From the NCBI GenBank assembly GCA_016210495.1, contig JACQUC010000093.1:16250-80249 (forward strand): a stretch of 64,000 nt of DNA, read 5' to 3'. Below the pieces are notes generated by a model. The model was not told where the DNA came from, did no database searches, and saw only the letters and a list, made by a program, of their open reading frames with translations. Shown in pieces: positions 27,901 to 37,052 of this stretch (position 1 is the first letter of the stretch; every line of letters begins with the position of its first letter). This DNA is from Chloroflexota bacterium (GTDB lineage Bacteria; Chloroflexota; FW602-bin22; JACPRP01). A program made the translations under genes and the position numbers.

Positions 27901-28168
27901 GCCGGAGCTGATCGAGGAGGGCCTGGCCAGGGAGTTGGTACACCGCATCCAGACCATGCGCAAGAACGCGGACTTCCGCATTGAGGAGTACATCACCACA
28001 TATTACCAGGGCACCCCCTCGATCGAGAACGTGATCGAGAAGTTCGCCGGCTACATCCAGCAGGAGACGCTATCCAGAACCCTGACAGAAGGCGCTCCCC
28101 CCGACGGCGCCTACAAGGAGACCGTCGAGGTGGACGGCGAGAAAGTGGAACTGGGGGTGAGCCGGTAG
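24971..28168 (+). CDS. ileS: Isoleucyl-tRNA synthetase (type 2, eukaryote/archaea-like)
   Basis: The ATG at 24971 has GGAGG five bases upstream and gives 1065 residues; a longer frame from 24872 would start inside the T-box and is rejected. The class I signatures are GSPGIHHV (HIGH) and GEKMSKSRGN (KMSKS), with the editing domain between and CPRCGTSLSSHE in the insert. The length and the C-terminal region (ELIEEGLARELVHRIQTMRK) fit the type 2 IleRS subgroup found in archaea, eukaryotes and some bacteria, known for mupirocin tolerance. It charges tRNA-Ile in the cytoplasm. Confidence 0.95.
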   Translation: MFRAVSSRVSFPKMEEGVLRFWKERDIFKKSVEERAAGPVFVFYEGPPTANGSPGIHHVLARVFKDLVPRYRTMKGCYVPRKGGWDTHGLPVELEIERALSIRSKPEIEAYGIAQFNEKCRESVFRYVKDWEAMTDRIGFWIDMENPYVTYHNSYVESCWWILKQVWDKGLMYQDYRVTPHCPRCGTSLSSHEVALGYDEAKDPSIYVKFEAAEPGKVPGQTQPVALTYFLAWTTTPWTLPGNTALAVNPDAEYVLVETLTKDGGGIERLIIARALLDAAMVTDYKVLAAMRGGDLVGLRYKPLYTLVPLPAPAHWIVAGDFVSMEDGTGIVHIAPAFGEVDLEVGRKEGLPVVQTVDLQGRVVDAPVPFASLFVKDADPLIVRDLKARGLMYRAETIQHTYPFCWRCDTPLLYYAKSSWYIKTTALRDRLLAGNDEINWYPGHIKYGRFGDWLRTNVDWAISRERYWGTPLNVWRCDACGAQECLGSVTELERRTGDERLHETLDLHRPYVDAVTFPCSQCAGTMRRVPEVIDAWFDSGSMPVAQWHFPFENEALFVERFPADFICEAVDQTRGWFYSLHAVATLLFAQPSYKNVICLGHILDAKGEKMSKSRGNVVDPWSVLNTQGADALRWYLYTATPPGNARRFSSDLVAESLRKFLLTLWNTYSFFITYANIDRFAPRPGDGEGWSRRVDPDHLDALDHWILSELHTLVATVDEGLDKYDVTGPARAIEQFVDELSNWYVRRSRRRFWKSSHDVDKLSAYQTLYECLVTVAKLLAPFTPFVSEEMYQNLVRSVDDSAPESVHLALFPVANRQIVDKKLIEDTALVMKIVSLGRAARSKAAIKVRQPLAKVLVRARNDAVREALVRLEPQILDELNVKQMSFVDDDGQVMSYTIKGKLSLLGPKYGRDVPEVVRELQGMPAAAVARQALAGQPVQVGDRSLLPEEIDVTAVEREGFAVAREGDYLVAVVTEITPELIEEGLARELVHRIQTMRKNADFRIEEYITTYYQGTPSIENVIEKFAGYIQQETLSRTLTEGAPPDGAYKETVEVDGEKVELGVSR

Positions 28169-28181
28169 GAGGTGAGATGTC

Positions 28182-28448
28182 GTGGCACTTACGAAACGGG
28201 TACAGTTGCTGCTCGATCCTGAGCAGTACACGCGACTCAAGGAGCTTGCCAGGACACGTAAGCAATCGGTAAGCGCCCTAATACGTCGGGCCATCTCCCG
28301 CGAGTATGTCGAGCCGATGAGCGAGCAAAAGCGCGCCGCCCTCGACAGGCTCCTCCGGCAGGAGACGGACTTCGGAGACTGGGAACAGGCCAAGCGGGAA
28401 ATCGTCAGGGAGGTGGTCAGAGATTTTGATGCACCTTCTGACCCGTGA
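28182..28448 (+). CDS. Ribbon-helix-helix (CopG/Arc-like) DNA-binding protein, possible antitoxin
   Basis: The 88-residue protein starts at a GTG with AGGAGG nine bases upstream, 13 bp after ileS. Residues 5-40 (KRVQLLLDPEQYTRLKELAR then SVSALIRRAISREY) fit the beta-alpha-alpha ribbon-helix-helix fold; the charged tail could bind a partner. Its stop overlaps the next start (GTGA). This two-gene layout is typical of toxin-antitoxin modules. It may ride on read-through from ileS, as I see no promoter in the 13-bp gap. Confidence 0.75.
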   Translation: MALTKRVQLLLDPEQYTRLKELARTRKQSVSALIRRAISREYVEPMSEQKRAALDRLLRQETDFGDWEQAKREIVREVVRDFDAPSDP

Positions 28449-29002
28449 GATGGTCGTTGGCCCGAGAAGCTGGTGACGGGGTGGTGCACACGAAGAGAGC
28501 ACAGGACGAACCCAACAGGCTGATTCGGGAGTTTCTCAATCCGAAGCGAGTACCGACCGAGCAAGAGATCAGGAGAATACTGGACCACGTGGCGCAGGCG
28601 CCGTTCTCGTCAAGGCTCGTAGCGGTAGATCACGCTGTCCGTGGCAGGCTTTTCCAGGGCAGGACATTGGGTGATAGAGAGCCCTCGATCATAGCGCACC
28701 TGGCGAAGCGAGCGCTTGTGGAACACGACTGGGCCGAGGATGTGACTCCGAAAGAGTATGTCGATCATCTGCGCGCCGTGACAAATGATCCCGCCCTGCG
28801 CAAGGCTGTCTACGTTCGGCGAGACAAGAGGCTGTTTATGGGCCTGCTCGCACCCAACAAAATCCCTGTGGCACTGCTTGGAAGGAACCAAAGTGCCTTT
28901 TTATGGATTGTGTATTCCGCAGACTATGGTACAATAGTTACGGGCTATCAAGTGCGGGGAATTGAGGAAATCACCCTCCCGAAGGACGTGCGTTGGCTTT
29001 GA
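28445..29002 (+). CDS. Uncharacterised protein, possible BECR-fold toxin/nuclease
   Basis: The 185 residues follow the ribbon-helix-helix gene with a 4-bp GTGA overlap. No firm family is recognised. The C-terminal half (YVRRDKRLFMGLLAP then WIVYSADYGTIVTGYQ) resembles the last strands of barnase/EndoU/colicin/RelE-like (BECR) nucleases, where a T-x-Y near the end is common; this is weak evidence. An alternative GTG start lies at 28482. Two more small genes follow with overlapping or near-overlapping ends. Confidence 0.6.
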   Translation: MRWSLAREAGDGVVHTKRAQDEPNRLIREFLNPKRVPTEQEIRRILDHVAQAPFSSRLVAVDHAVRGRLFQGRTLGDREPSIIAHLAKRALVEHDWAEDVTPKEYVDHLRAVTNDPALRKAVYVRRDKRLFMGLLAPNKIPVALLGRNQSAFLWIVYSADYGTIVTGYQVRGIEEITLPKDVRWL

Positions 29003-29322
29003 AAAGGACTCGTTACAAAAGCGCGGAGTTCGATCACTTTGTGAAGGCGCTCATAGATCGCTGGGAATTCGCGCTTGAGCTCGAGCCGCAGTGGGACTCT
29101 TTGGACGACGAGGAACGCATCGCGCACACAGAGGACTGGCCTGTCAACAATGCCATCATGATGCGGCTCGGCGAATACTTCGCCAGCCACGAGCTGACGG
29201 AAGCCCAGAAAGCTCAATGGGCCAGACTGAACGACATCATCGCCAGGCACACCAAGACCCTCGAAGCAATGGGGTATCGTGTTCTCCCGCCCAAAGAGCA
29301 CGGAGAACGCGCTGTCGCCTGA
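28993..29322 (+). CDS. Hypothetical small acidic helical protein
   Basis: The 109-residue protein probably starts at a TTG (28993) with GAAGGA six bases upstream; a second TTG at 28999 would give a 4-bp TTGA overlap with the previous stop. It is rich in Glu, Asp, Trp and Ala (FALELEPQWDSLDDEERIAH) and predicted all-alpha. I do not recognise the family. Its overlap with the preceding gene suggests a shared function, for example an immunity or accessory factor, but that is a guess. Confidence 0.6.
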   Translation: MALKRTRYKSAEFDHFVKALIDRWEFALELEPQWDSLDDEERIAHTEDWPVNNAIMMRLGEYFASHELTEAQKAQWARLNDIIARHTKTLEAMGYRVLPPKEHGERAVA

Positions 29323-29350
29323 GAGGAAAGGATGATGGAAGCCATTCGCT

Positions 29351-30043
29351 ATGGAGGAGCAAGCAAAAGGAAGAACCACTACCACCGGTAAGTGCAATCT
29401 CTGCGGGCGCACGCTGGCCAAGGCAGGGATGACACGCCACCTGCAGTCCTGCTGGCAAAGGCAGGCCGCTTCAGGGGTGGTGCCCACGGGGCCGAGGGCG
29501 CGAGAGAGAAGGGTTTTTCTTATCGTGGCCGGAGATCGCCATTCTTCGATCTACTGGATGCACCTCGCCGTGCCCGCCGCCGCCAAGCTTGTCGTGTTGG
29601 ACAGCTTCCTCCGGGATACCTGGTTGGAGTGCTGCGGGCACATGAGCGCTTTCGAGATCGACGGACAAACGTACTTCTCCAGCGCCGCGAGAGAGATGGA
29701 GGGTCGGAGCATGAACTTCGAGATCGGGAGGGTGCTCCGCCCCGGCAGCAAGGCGTTCTATGAGTACGACTTCGGCACGACCACCGAGCTTGCTTTGAGT
29801 GTTGCCGCGGAGCGAGTGGGCCTTAGCGATCGTAAGTCCATTCAAGTGCTCGCCAGAAACGACCCTCCCGAGATCATATGCCAATCCTGCGGGAAACCGG
29901 CAACACAGGTGTGTGCCCAGTGCATCTACGAAGGTGAAGGATGGCTGTGCGATGAGTGCGCCGGGCAACACGCCTGTGGCGAGGAAATGCTCCTTCCGGT
30001 CGTCAACTCCCCGCGCGTCGGGATGTGCGCCTACGAAGGATGA
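29351..30043 (+). CDS. Plasmid pRiA4b ORF-3-like protein with N-terminal zinc finger
   Basis: The 230 residues begin with a C2H2-type knuckle (CNLCGRTLAKAGMTRHLQSC). The core FLRDTWLECCGHMSAFEI and YEYDFGTTTELALSV matches the pRiA4b ORF-3 domain, often carried by mobile elements. Near the C-terminus ICQSCGKPATQVCAQC and LCDECAGQHAC add two more possible zinc knuckles. The molecular role of the family is unknown. It closes the run of small genes after ileS. The start ATG at 29351 has only a weak ribosome site and may be coupled to a short upstream frame at 29332. Confidence 0.75.
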   Translation: MEEQAKGRTTTTGKCNLCGRTLAKAGMTRHLQSCWQRQAASGVVPTGPRARERRVFLIVAGDRHSSIYWMHLAVPAAAKLVVLDSFLRDTWLECCGHMSAFEIDGQTYFSSAAREMEGRSMNFEIGRVLRPGSKAFYEYDFGTTTELALSVAAERVGLSDRKSIQVLARNDPPEIICQSCGKPATQVCAQCIYEGEGWLCDECAGQHACGEEMLLPVVNSPRVGMCAYEG

Positions 30044-30137
30044 GGGCGCCAGCCCTATCGCCGCCCGCTCGAGGTACATCCCCCCACGATTCCAGGGTGT
30101 TTTGCCCCTAGCGCAATGAAGCTATGCTCGTTCCCAT

Positions 30138-30365
30138 TCATCGGGCCACCTGCGCCAATTCCTTGAGCGTGCGTTCCCGCAGGCCGATCACCGTCAGTCC
30201 CACGATCTCCTTGGCGGATTCATCGTATCGCACCACGAGGCCCTCGCCGATATCTATGCCAACCGCTTCCCTGGGCGGACCAACGGACAAGTAGAGAACA
30301 TCCGCCTCTTCGTCATACTCCCAGTTCAGCCCTTCGATCTTCTCAAGGATACTTATCGCTGCCAT
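30138..30365 (-). CDS. DUF2283 domain protein
   Basis: The 75 residues match the DUF2283 pattern: NWEYDEEADVLYLSVG, then GIDIGEGLVVRYDESAKEIVGLTV. The gene overlaps the end of its upstream partner (30353-30664) by 13 bp, so the two are co-translated. DUF2283 proteins commonly sit beside small putative RNase toxins, which suggests an antitoxin role; this is inference. Confidence 0.8.
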   Translation of the reverse strand: MAAISILEKIEGLNWEYDEEADVLYLSVGPPREAVGIDIGEGLVVRYDESAKEIVGLTVIGLRERTLKELAQVAR

Positions 30366-30664
30366 ATTATCCCTCTCCTGTCAGATACCCTAGTCGCCAG
30401 ATACGCTGTGAGGACAAACCCGTCGATTCCGCTGATCTCCCGATGTGCAACCACAACGTGCTTGCGCGTCAACGGTGTAGTTGGGTATAGGCGCACAGCT
30501 ATTAACACTCCGAAGTCTCCCTCCTGGATCTGATCTGGCTCCTCAACGGTCTGAAGGACCTGTTGCTGCATCAAACTCATCTCCGGGTGTCGTCGGGTTA
30601 TGTGTCCCCAGCGCTCTTTGGTGAGGCGAACCGGCACACCGTTTCGGGACTGAACTATGAGCAC
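30353..30664 (-). CDS. Putative BECR-fold (PBECR-like) small nuclease toxin
   Basis: The 103 residues contain TKERWGHITRRHPEM near the N-terminus, then VEEPDQIQEGDFGVLIAVR and KHVVVAHREISGIDGFVLTAYLA. The His-rich first helix and the alternating beta strands with a terminal T-A-Y resemble phage-associated barnase/EndoU/ColE5/RelE-like nucleases. It directly precedes and overlaps a DUF2283 gene. The pair reads against the upstream chain, so it is a separate module. No catalytic residue has been confirmed. Confidence 0.65.
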   Translation of the reverse strand: MLIVQSRNGVPVRLTKERWGHITRRHPEMSLMQQQVLQTVEEPDQIQEGDFGVLIAVRLYPTTPLTRKHVVVAHREISGIDGFVLTAYLATRVSDRRGIIWQR

Positions 30665-30740
30665 TTGCCTGACCTCGCCAGACTACGATTCAGCCTCTAT
30701 GCTCTCCGATAAACAGAGTATAGCACGCAGGCGCGAGAAA

Positions 30741-31271
30741 TCAAATCCGCCCATACCGCTCCCAATACACCATCGTCTCCAACGCGGGGCGCTTGCGCTC
30801 GGGGACGGGGGCCGCCGGAAGGCCCAGGCCCAGGACGATCGGCACGCGGAGCGTCGTCGGAATGCCCAGCACCTCACGCACCACTGCCTCGCGTCGCGCG
30901 GTCTCCTCGGCGTCGTCGGACTGGTACATCGCACCCCAGGCCAATCCTATCCCAAGAGCTGTGGCCGCTATCCACACGTTCTGCGCGGCGACGCAGCAGT
31001 CCTCCAGCCAGTAGCGGCTCCGATCGGCCTCGCCCAGGATGGCGATGGCTGCCTGCGCCGACTTGAGCCAGCCGCAGTGGGGGTGAGTCCCCGCCAGGCG
31101 ATCTAACGCCTCCCGTCCTGTGACGACGATGAACTGCCGGGGATGCTTGTTGGCTCCGGAAGGAGCGTCGTAGGCTGCCTGGAGCAGCTTCTCCAGGCTC
31201 TCGCGCGGCACGGGTTGTTCGGCAAAGCGTTTGATACTGCGACGACTCGCAAGCGCCGCCAATGTATCCAT
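30741..31271 (-). CDS. Nitroreductase family protein
   Basis: The 176 residues are a short FMN-dependent nitroreductase. The blocks are LASRRSIKRFAEQPVPRE (FMN phosphate contacts), APSGANKHPRQFIVV, and AAQNVWIAATALGIGLAWGA, with VPIVLGLGLPAAPVPERKRP near the end. A GGAGG lies 8 bases before the ATG. Such enzymes are soluble dimers that reduce nitro or quinone compounds with NAD(P)H. It is a single gene, transcribed away from the SDR gene. Confidence 0.9.
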   Translation of the reverse strand: MDTLAALASRRSIKRFAEQPVPRESLEKLLQAAYDAPSGANKHPRQFIVVTGREALDRLAGTHPHCGWLKSAQAAIAILGEADRSRYWLEDCCVAAQNVWIAATALGIGLAWGAMYQSDDAEETARREAVVREVLGIPTTLRVPIVLGLGLPAAPVPERKRPALETMVYWERYGRI

Positions 31272-31353
31272 CGGTCATACCTCCTCTTTTTTCGATGCTG
31301 AGAGTCTATCCGCCCCGGATCGGCACGGGCAATGACTTTTGTCACATCGATTG

Positions 31354-31382
31354 TTGACACCAAGCGTGCCCGGTACTATATT
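31354..31382 (+). promoter_or_regulatory. Sigma70-type promoter of the SDR gene
   Basis: TTGACA (31354-31359) and TATATT (31377-31382) with a 17-bp spacer predict a start near 31389 and a leader of about 115 nt. I see no obvious riboswitch in the leader. Confidence 0.65.
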
Positions 31383-31504
31383 GGACCTTGCCACGCTGTT
31401 CACGACCGGTTGCCACGATTACCTCCTTGGTGATTGTGCCCGAGGGGTTGGCGCGTCCAAGCTGTGAGTGGCTGGAAACCGTTAAATGAGGAGGATGGAC
31501 TGAC

Positions 31505-32254
31505 GTGTTACTGAAAGGCAAAGTAGCGATCATCACGGGCTCATCGCGGGGCATTGGCGCCGCCTCGGCGAAGGCGCTCGGCAAGGAGGGCGCCGCCGTC
31601 GTCGTCAACTACGTGCGGAACCGGTCCGCGGCCGAGCGGGTCGTCGACGAAATCCGCGCGATGAATGGCCGAGCCATCGCGGTGCAGGCGGACGTTACCC
31701 AAAGGGAAGAGGTAGACAGGATGGTTGCCGCGTGTTTGGAGTCCTTCGGGCAAATCGACATCCTCGTCAACAGCGTCGCCTACAACAACATCCGCAAGAA
31801 GTTTGGCACCATGACCTGGGAGGACTACCAGTGGCAGATCGATGGGTCGCTCAAAGCGGCCTTCCATTGCTGCCAGGCCGTGCTGCCGTCGATGCTGCAA
31901 AGAGGAGCGGGCAAGATCATCAACATCAGTTCCACGACCTTTGTGTCCCCGACCCTCGGATCACACGCCTACATCACGGCCAAGGCAGCGATCGTCGGCT
32001 TCTCGAGGAGCCTGGCGCTCGAGCTGGCCCCTTCTGGCATTGCGGTCAACATCGTGCAGCCCTCGTTCGTGTTGACGGATAGGACGGCCAACTCCCCCGA
32101 GGAGGCGCGGTTGGGGTTCCTCCGCAGCACACCGTTGGGCCGCCTGTGCGAGCCCGAGGACGTGGCGGGCGCCGTGCTGTTTCTGGCCTCGGACCTTTCG
32201 AGCTTTGTGGCCGGTGCGACCGTGTCCGTTACAGGCGGTCGCTCCATGGCCTGA
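31505..32254 (+). CDS. SDR family NAD(P)-dependent oxidoreductase (FabG-like)
   Basis: The 249 residues form a classical short-chain dehydrogenase: cofactor motif TGSSRGIGAASA (about residues 12-23), NSVAYNN in the NAG position, catalytic Ser in INISSTTF and Y-x-x-x-K in HAYITAKAA. The start is a GTG with GAGGAGG about ten bases upstream. The substrate is unknown; FabG-type ketoacyl reductase or a sugar/alcohol dehydrogenase are both possible. It is transcribed alone and converges with nadD. Confidence 0.9.
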   Translation: MLLKGKVAIITGSSRGIGAASAKALGKEGAAVVVNYVRNRSAAERVVDEIRAMNGRAIAVQADVTQREEVDRMVAACLESFGQIDILVNSVAYNNIRKKFGTMTWEDYQWQIDGSLKAAFHCCQAVLPSMLQRGAGKIINISSTTFVSPTLGSHAYITAKAAIVGFSRSLALELAPSGIAVNIVQPSFVLTDRTANSPEEARLGFLRSTPLGRLCEPEDVAGAVLFLASDLSSFVAGATVSVTGGRSMA

Positions 32255-32260
32255 GCGGAC

Positions 32261-34137
<1,877 letters not shown>

Positions 34138-34229
34138 TTAGCACCTGGGCTCATTTTCTGAAACTCTGGCCAGCCTGTGCAGCAGGCCAACCGATTGCCG
34201 TCGTCGTTATTGTACCATGCATATGTATT

Positions 34230-34500
34230 GAAATAGTAGGCGTAGTCAGTAGGGGAGTGTACGGTGTGGATAAGCGATAATTAGACTGAAATATCGGTCT
34301 ATTTTTGATTGGTCACTGGGGATGGAACAGTCTCGTGAGCCCGCTGGCCTGATGGCAGGCACCACTCCTACCGCGTACCTTTTCGGGTATCGCTTCCGAG
34401 ATGACGGCTTGCATCCACAAAGTTATCCACAGTTTCACCAAGTTATCCACATTATTCCGGCTGGTTATCCACAACATTATGTCGATCCAATTCACATGGC
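34230..34500. other. Probable chromosomal origin (oriC) with DnaA boxes
   Basis: Three perfect DnaA boxes TTATCCACA on the plus strand lie at 34423, 34443 and 34465, about two helical turns apart. A fourth perfect box in reverse orientation lies at 34265-34273, and a degenerate one at about 34412. Between the single and the clustered boxes, 34270-34312 is AT-rich and could unwind. dnaA is about 2.7 kb away, beyond pfkA, a transporter gene and a Fur-family gene. The rest of the gap to 34780 is rich in CCATG/CATGG words and otherwise unrecognised. Confidence 0.8.
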
Positions 34501-34781
34501 CGATATATGCCGCTATTTTCCGTCATGGTAGGCCCCTGTGATATCGGCATGGCCTGCCATGAAACGCCATGTACCAGCATCGAGATGTGCCATGGCGACG
34601 GAAGCTATCACCAAGATGGATGCATGCCGCTAAGACGTCCTCTGTGGTTGATAGCGGTGCATGGCGGGGCAAATTGGGGGCTAGTGGGGCTGCGAATGGG
34701 GCCTGCCGGGGGTGTGGCACGAGGCACGAAACGTGCAACCACCACGAAGTGGAGGTTGGATCAGGGAGGGCGAATTTTGCG

Positions 34782-35750
34782 ATGCGCAAGATAGGTGTCT
34801 TGACCAGCGGTGGCGATGCGCCGGGCATGAACGCGGCGATACGCGCAGTGGTGCGGGTGTCCAGGTCGAAGGGTATGGAAGTGGTAGGCGTTGCGATGGG
34901 CTTCGCCGGCCTGGTCGGCGGTGAGATGCGGGCGTTGGATGAGCGCGTTGTGGGGGGCATCATTCAGCACGGTGGTACGGTGCTCGGAACCGCCCGGTCG
35001 GAGGACTTCGAAAGGGAAGCCGGACGCCGCCAGGCGCTCGCGAACCTCAGTGCGTGGGGCGTGGAGGGCCTGGTGGTGATCGGCGGAGACGGGTCGTTGC
35101 GCGGTGCCCACGCGCTGTACGAGATTGGCTTCCCAGTGGTAGGGGTTCCCGCCACCATCGATAACGATATCCCCGGCACGCAGATCGCCATTGGGGTCGA
35201 CACGGCGCTAAACACAGTCATTCAGGCCGTCGACAGAATCAAAGATACGGCTACGTCACATCATCGCGCTTTCATCATCGAGGTGATGGGCCGGAACTGC
35301 GGCTATCTGGCGTTGATGGCTGGTATGGCCTCAGGCGCCGAGATGGTCTTGATTCCCGAAGTGGAGACGCCGGTGGAGACGGTGGTCGACGAGCTGACGC
35401 GGGCTTATGCCCGGGGCAAGCTTCATTTCATCGTCATCGCCGCGGAGGGCGCTGCTCTGAAGGCGCATCATCTGCGCGACTACCTCGGCGAGCTCGAGGG
35501 CGGAACGTTCGAGGCTCGGCTGACGATTCTGGGTCACATCCAGCGGGGCGGGTCGCCGTCGGCATTCGATCGGATTCTGGCAACCAGACTGGGCGCCGCA
35601 GCCGTCGAGGAGCTTCGCAAGGGGGCATCTGGTACAATGGTGGCCTATGCGGGCGGCAAGATCGCCAGCGTAGATATCATGAAAGCGATTGGTCGCCGCT
35701 GTGGTGTCGACACCGGCCTTTACCAACTGGCCAAGCTGCTTGCCAAGTAA
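34782..35750 (+). CDS. pfkA: ATP-dependent 6-phosphofructokinase
   Basis: From the ATG at 34782 the protein is 322 residues, normal for PfkA; a longer frame from 34569 adds residues unlike the family. The motifs are LTSGGDAPGMNAAIR at the N-terminus, VVIGGDGSLRGAH (Gly after GGD, the ATP type), and the catalytic PATIDNDIPGT. It phosphorylates fructose 6-phosphate in glycolysis. GGGAGGG lies 11 bases upstream of the ATG. It converges with the transporter gene, with 5 bp between the stops. Confidence 0.95.
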   Translation: MRKIGVLTSGGDAPGMNAAIRAVVRVSRSKGMEVVGVAMGFAGLVGGEMRALDERVVGGIIQHGGTVLGTARSEDFEREAGRRQALANLSAWGVEGLVVIGGDGSLRGAHALYEIGFPVVGVPATIDNDIPGTQIAIGVDTALNTVIQAVDRIKDTATSHHRAFIIEVMGRNCGYLALMAGMASGAEMVLIPEVETPVETVVDELTRAYARGKLHFIVIAAEGAALKAHHLRDYLGELEGGTFEARLTILGHIQRGGSPSAFDRILATRLGAAAVEELRKGASGTMVAYAGGKIASVDIMKAIGRRCGVDTGLYQLAKLLAK

Positions 35751-35755
35751 TATTG

Positions 35756-36466
35756 CTACAGCCTTAAGAACAGCCCCTCCACTATGCCAATCTCCCATAG
35801 CACCACGAGACCCAGCCCCATGCTCAGCATGCCGGCGGCAAGTCTGAGGCCCTGGTTCAACTGGTTGGCGTAGCGCGCCGTGAAGACGAAGGGCAGTCCG
35901 ATGACACCGCTGAAGACCAGCATCCCCAGAATGGAGCCGGTGCCGAAGACCAGGATGAAAAACAAGCCTTCCCAGATCGAGCCGATGGTGGTGAGGACCA
36001 GGAGCATCAGCGCCGCGCTGCCGGCCAGCCCGTGAATCATTCCAATGAGCAAGGACTTATAAACGTGGCTGTGCTCGTGTTTGTGTCCCTCGCCCACCGT
36101 ATGGCGATGGGCGTGCAGGTGAGATTGATCTTCGTGCTTGTGAAAGTGCAAGTGAATTCTCCGGGCGACGAACTCGCGCACGAGCGATGCTCCCAACACC
36201 ACCAGGACGACGCCCACGGCGAACTCCATTGTCAGGGCCAGTGTCTCGGGTATCGTCAGCCTCAGCGCCAGCACGATCCCGCCGACGACGAAGAGCGTGC
36301 TCGTGTGTCCCACTCCCCACACAGCCCCCACAGTCGCGGATTTTAGCCAGTTGCCGCTCTTGCTCACGATAGTCGAAACGGCCACGATGTGATCGGCATC
36401 GAGAGCGTGTTGCATCCCCAGCGTGAAGCCCAGCACCAACGCGGTAAACAGTCCGGCCTCTGTCAT
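35756..36466 (-). CDS. Ni/Co transporter-like membrane protein (UreH/NiCoT type) with His-rich loop
   Basis: The 236-residue protein carries the NiCoT signature GMQHALDADHI in the first membrane segment and about six hydrophobic segments. A cytoplasmic or periplasmic loop around residues 110-135 is packed with His (HLHFHKHEDQSHLHAHRH and HKHEHSH), as in metal-handling transporters. It probably moves Ni or Co ions, or acts as a urease-accessory-type UreH. A Fur-family regulator gene ends 29 bp upstream, on the same strand, and likely controls it. A GGAGGGG ribosome site is present. Confidence 0.87.
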   Translation of the reverse strand: MTEAGLFTALVLGFTLGMQHALDADHIVAVSTIVSKSGNWLKSATVGAVWGVGHTSTLFVVGGIVLALRLTIPETLALTMEFAVGVVLVVLGASLVREFVARRIHLHFHKHEDQSHLHAHRHTVGEGHKHEHSHVYKSLLIGMIHGLAGSAALMLLVLTTIGSIWEGLFFILVFGTGSILGMLVFSGVIGLPFVFTARYANQLNQGLRLAAGMLSMGLGLVVLWEIGIVEGLFLRL

Positions 36467-36495
36467 TGTTCACCCCTCCGTGAAGATCGGGCGCC

Positions 36496-36933
36496 TTAGC
36501 CCTGGCAGGCGTGGCACCGGCCAGAAATCGCAAAGTGCGAGAAGTTCGCGCGGAACCCGTAGCGCTGCCTTAGCGTGTCGGCCAGCGGCTCGAGCGCCGA
36601 CATCTCCACATCCGACGTGGCCCCGCATTTCTCGCAGACCAGATGGAGGTGCCGGCGCCCTTTTTCGGCCCAGTGGTACAGTGCCCGGCCCTCTCCGAGA
36701 TCGGTTTCGGTGACCAATCCCAACTCTTTCAGAAGCTCCAACGTGCGGTATACAGTGGATGGGTTGAGGTTGGGATACTGCTTTCGCACCTGCGCACCGA
36801 TGTCCTCCGCGCTGACGTGACCCTCAATAGTCTGGATAGCCGCAATTATCATTAGCCGCTGCGGAGTCAACCGGTAGCCGAGCTCGCGAAGTACCTTCTC
36901 GACGCGCTGTGACATCTGGTGTGCTCTCGCCAT
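36496..36933 (-). CDS. Fur family metalloregulator (Fur/Zur/Nur type)
   Basis: The 145 residues show the Fur winged helix (LGYRLTPQRLMIIAAIQ, NPSTVYRTLELLKELGLV) and the dimerisation domain with metal-binding HLHLVCEKCGATSD and the C-terminal GRCHAC. The Cys pairs suggest a structural zinc site. Next to a Ni/Co-transporter-like gene, a nickel (Nur-like) or zinc role is more likely than iron. The start is uncertain: ATG 36933 has GGAGGG only one base upstream, and ATG 36915 is an alternative. Confidence 0.9.
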   Translation of the reverse strand: MARAHQMSQRVEKVLRELGYRLTPQRLMIIAAIQTIEGHVSAEDIGAQVRKQYPNLNPSTVYRTLELLKELGLVTETDLGEGRALYHWAEKGRRHLHLVCEKCGATSDVEMSALEPLADTLRQRYGFRANFSHFAISGRCHACQG

Positions 36934-36949
36934 CCCTCCTGCTCACTTT

Positions 36950-36978
36950 AGCTTAGCGCAAATAGCTATCAATTGCAA
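36950..36978 (-). promoter_or_regulatory. Promoter of the Fur-family gene with overlapping dyad (possible operator)
   Basis: On the minus strand TTGCAA (36978-36973) and TAAGCT (36955-36950) are 17 bases apart. The spacer holds the palindrome ATAGCTAT, and GCAA/TTGC ends extend the dyad. A Fur-family repressor binding here would autoregulate the regulator-transporter pair; the match to any known Fur box is loose. Confidence 0.4.
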
Positions 36979-37052
36979 GGAAGTTGCAGTTGCGGCCAGG
37001 GCCTCTTAGTACCGTTGTCCAGGCCCAAAGACGCTACGCAAGGTAGCGATCG

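Noticed and set aside
34569..34781. N-terminal extension of pfkA
   Set aside because: The extra residues are unlike any phosphofructokinase and include intergenic, repeat-like CCATG words.
36950..36978. A classical iron Fur box
   Set aside because: Only a short palindrome is present; it does not match the 19-bp iron box well, so I list it only as a possible operator.
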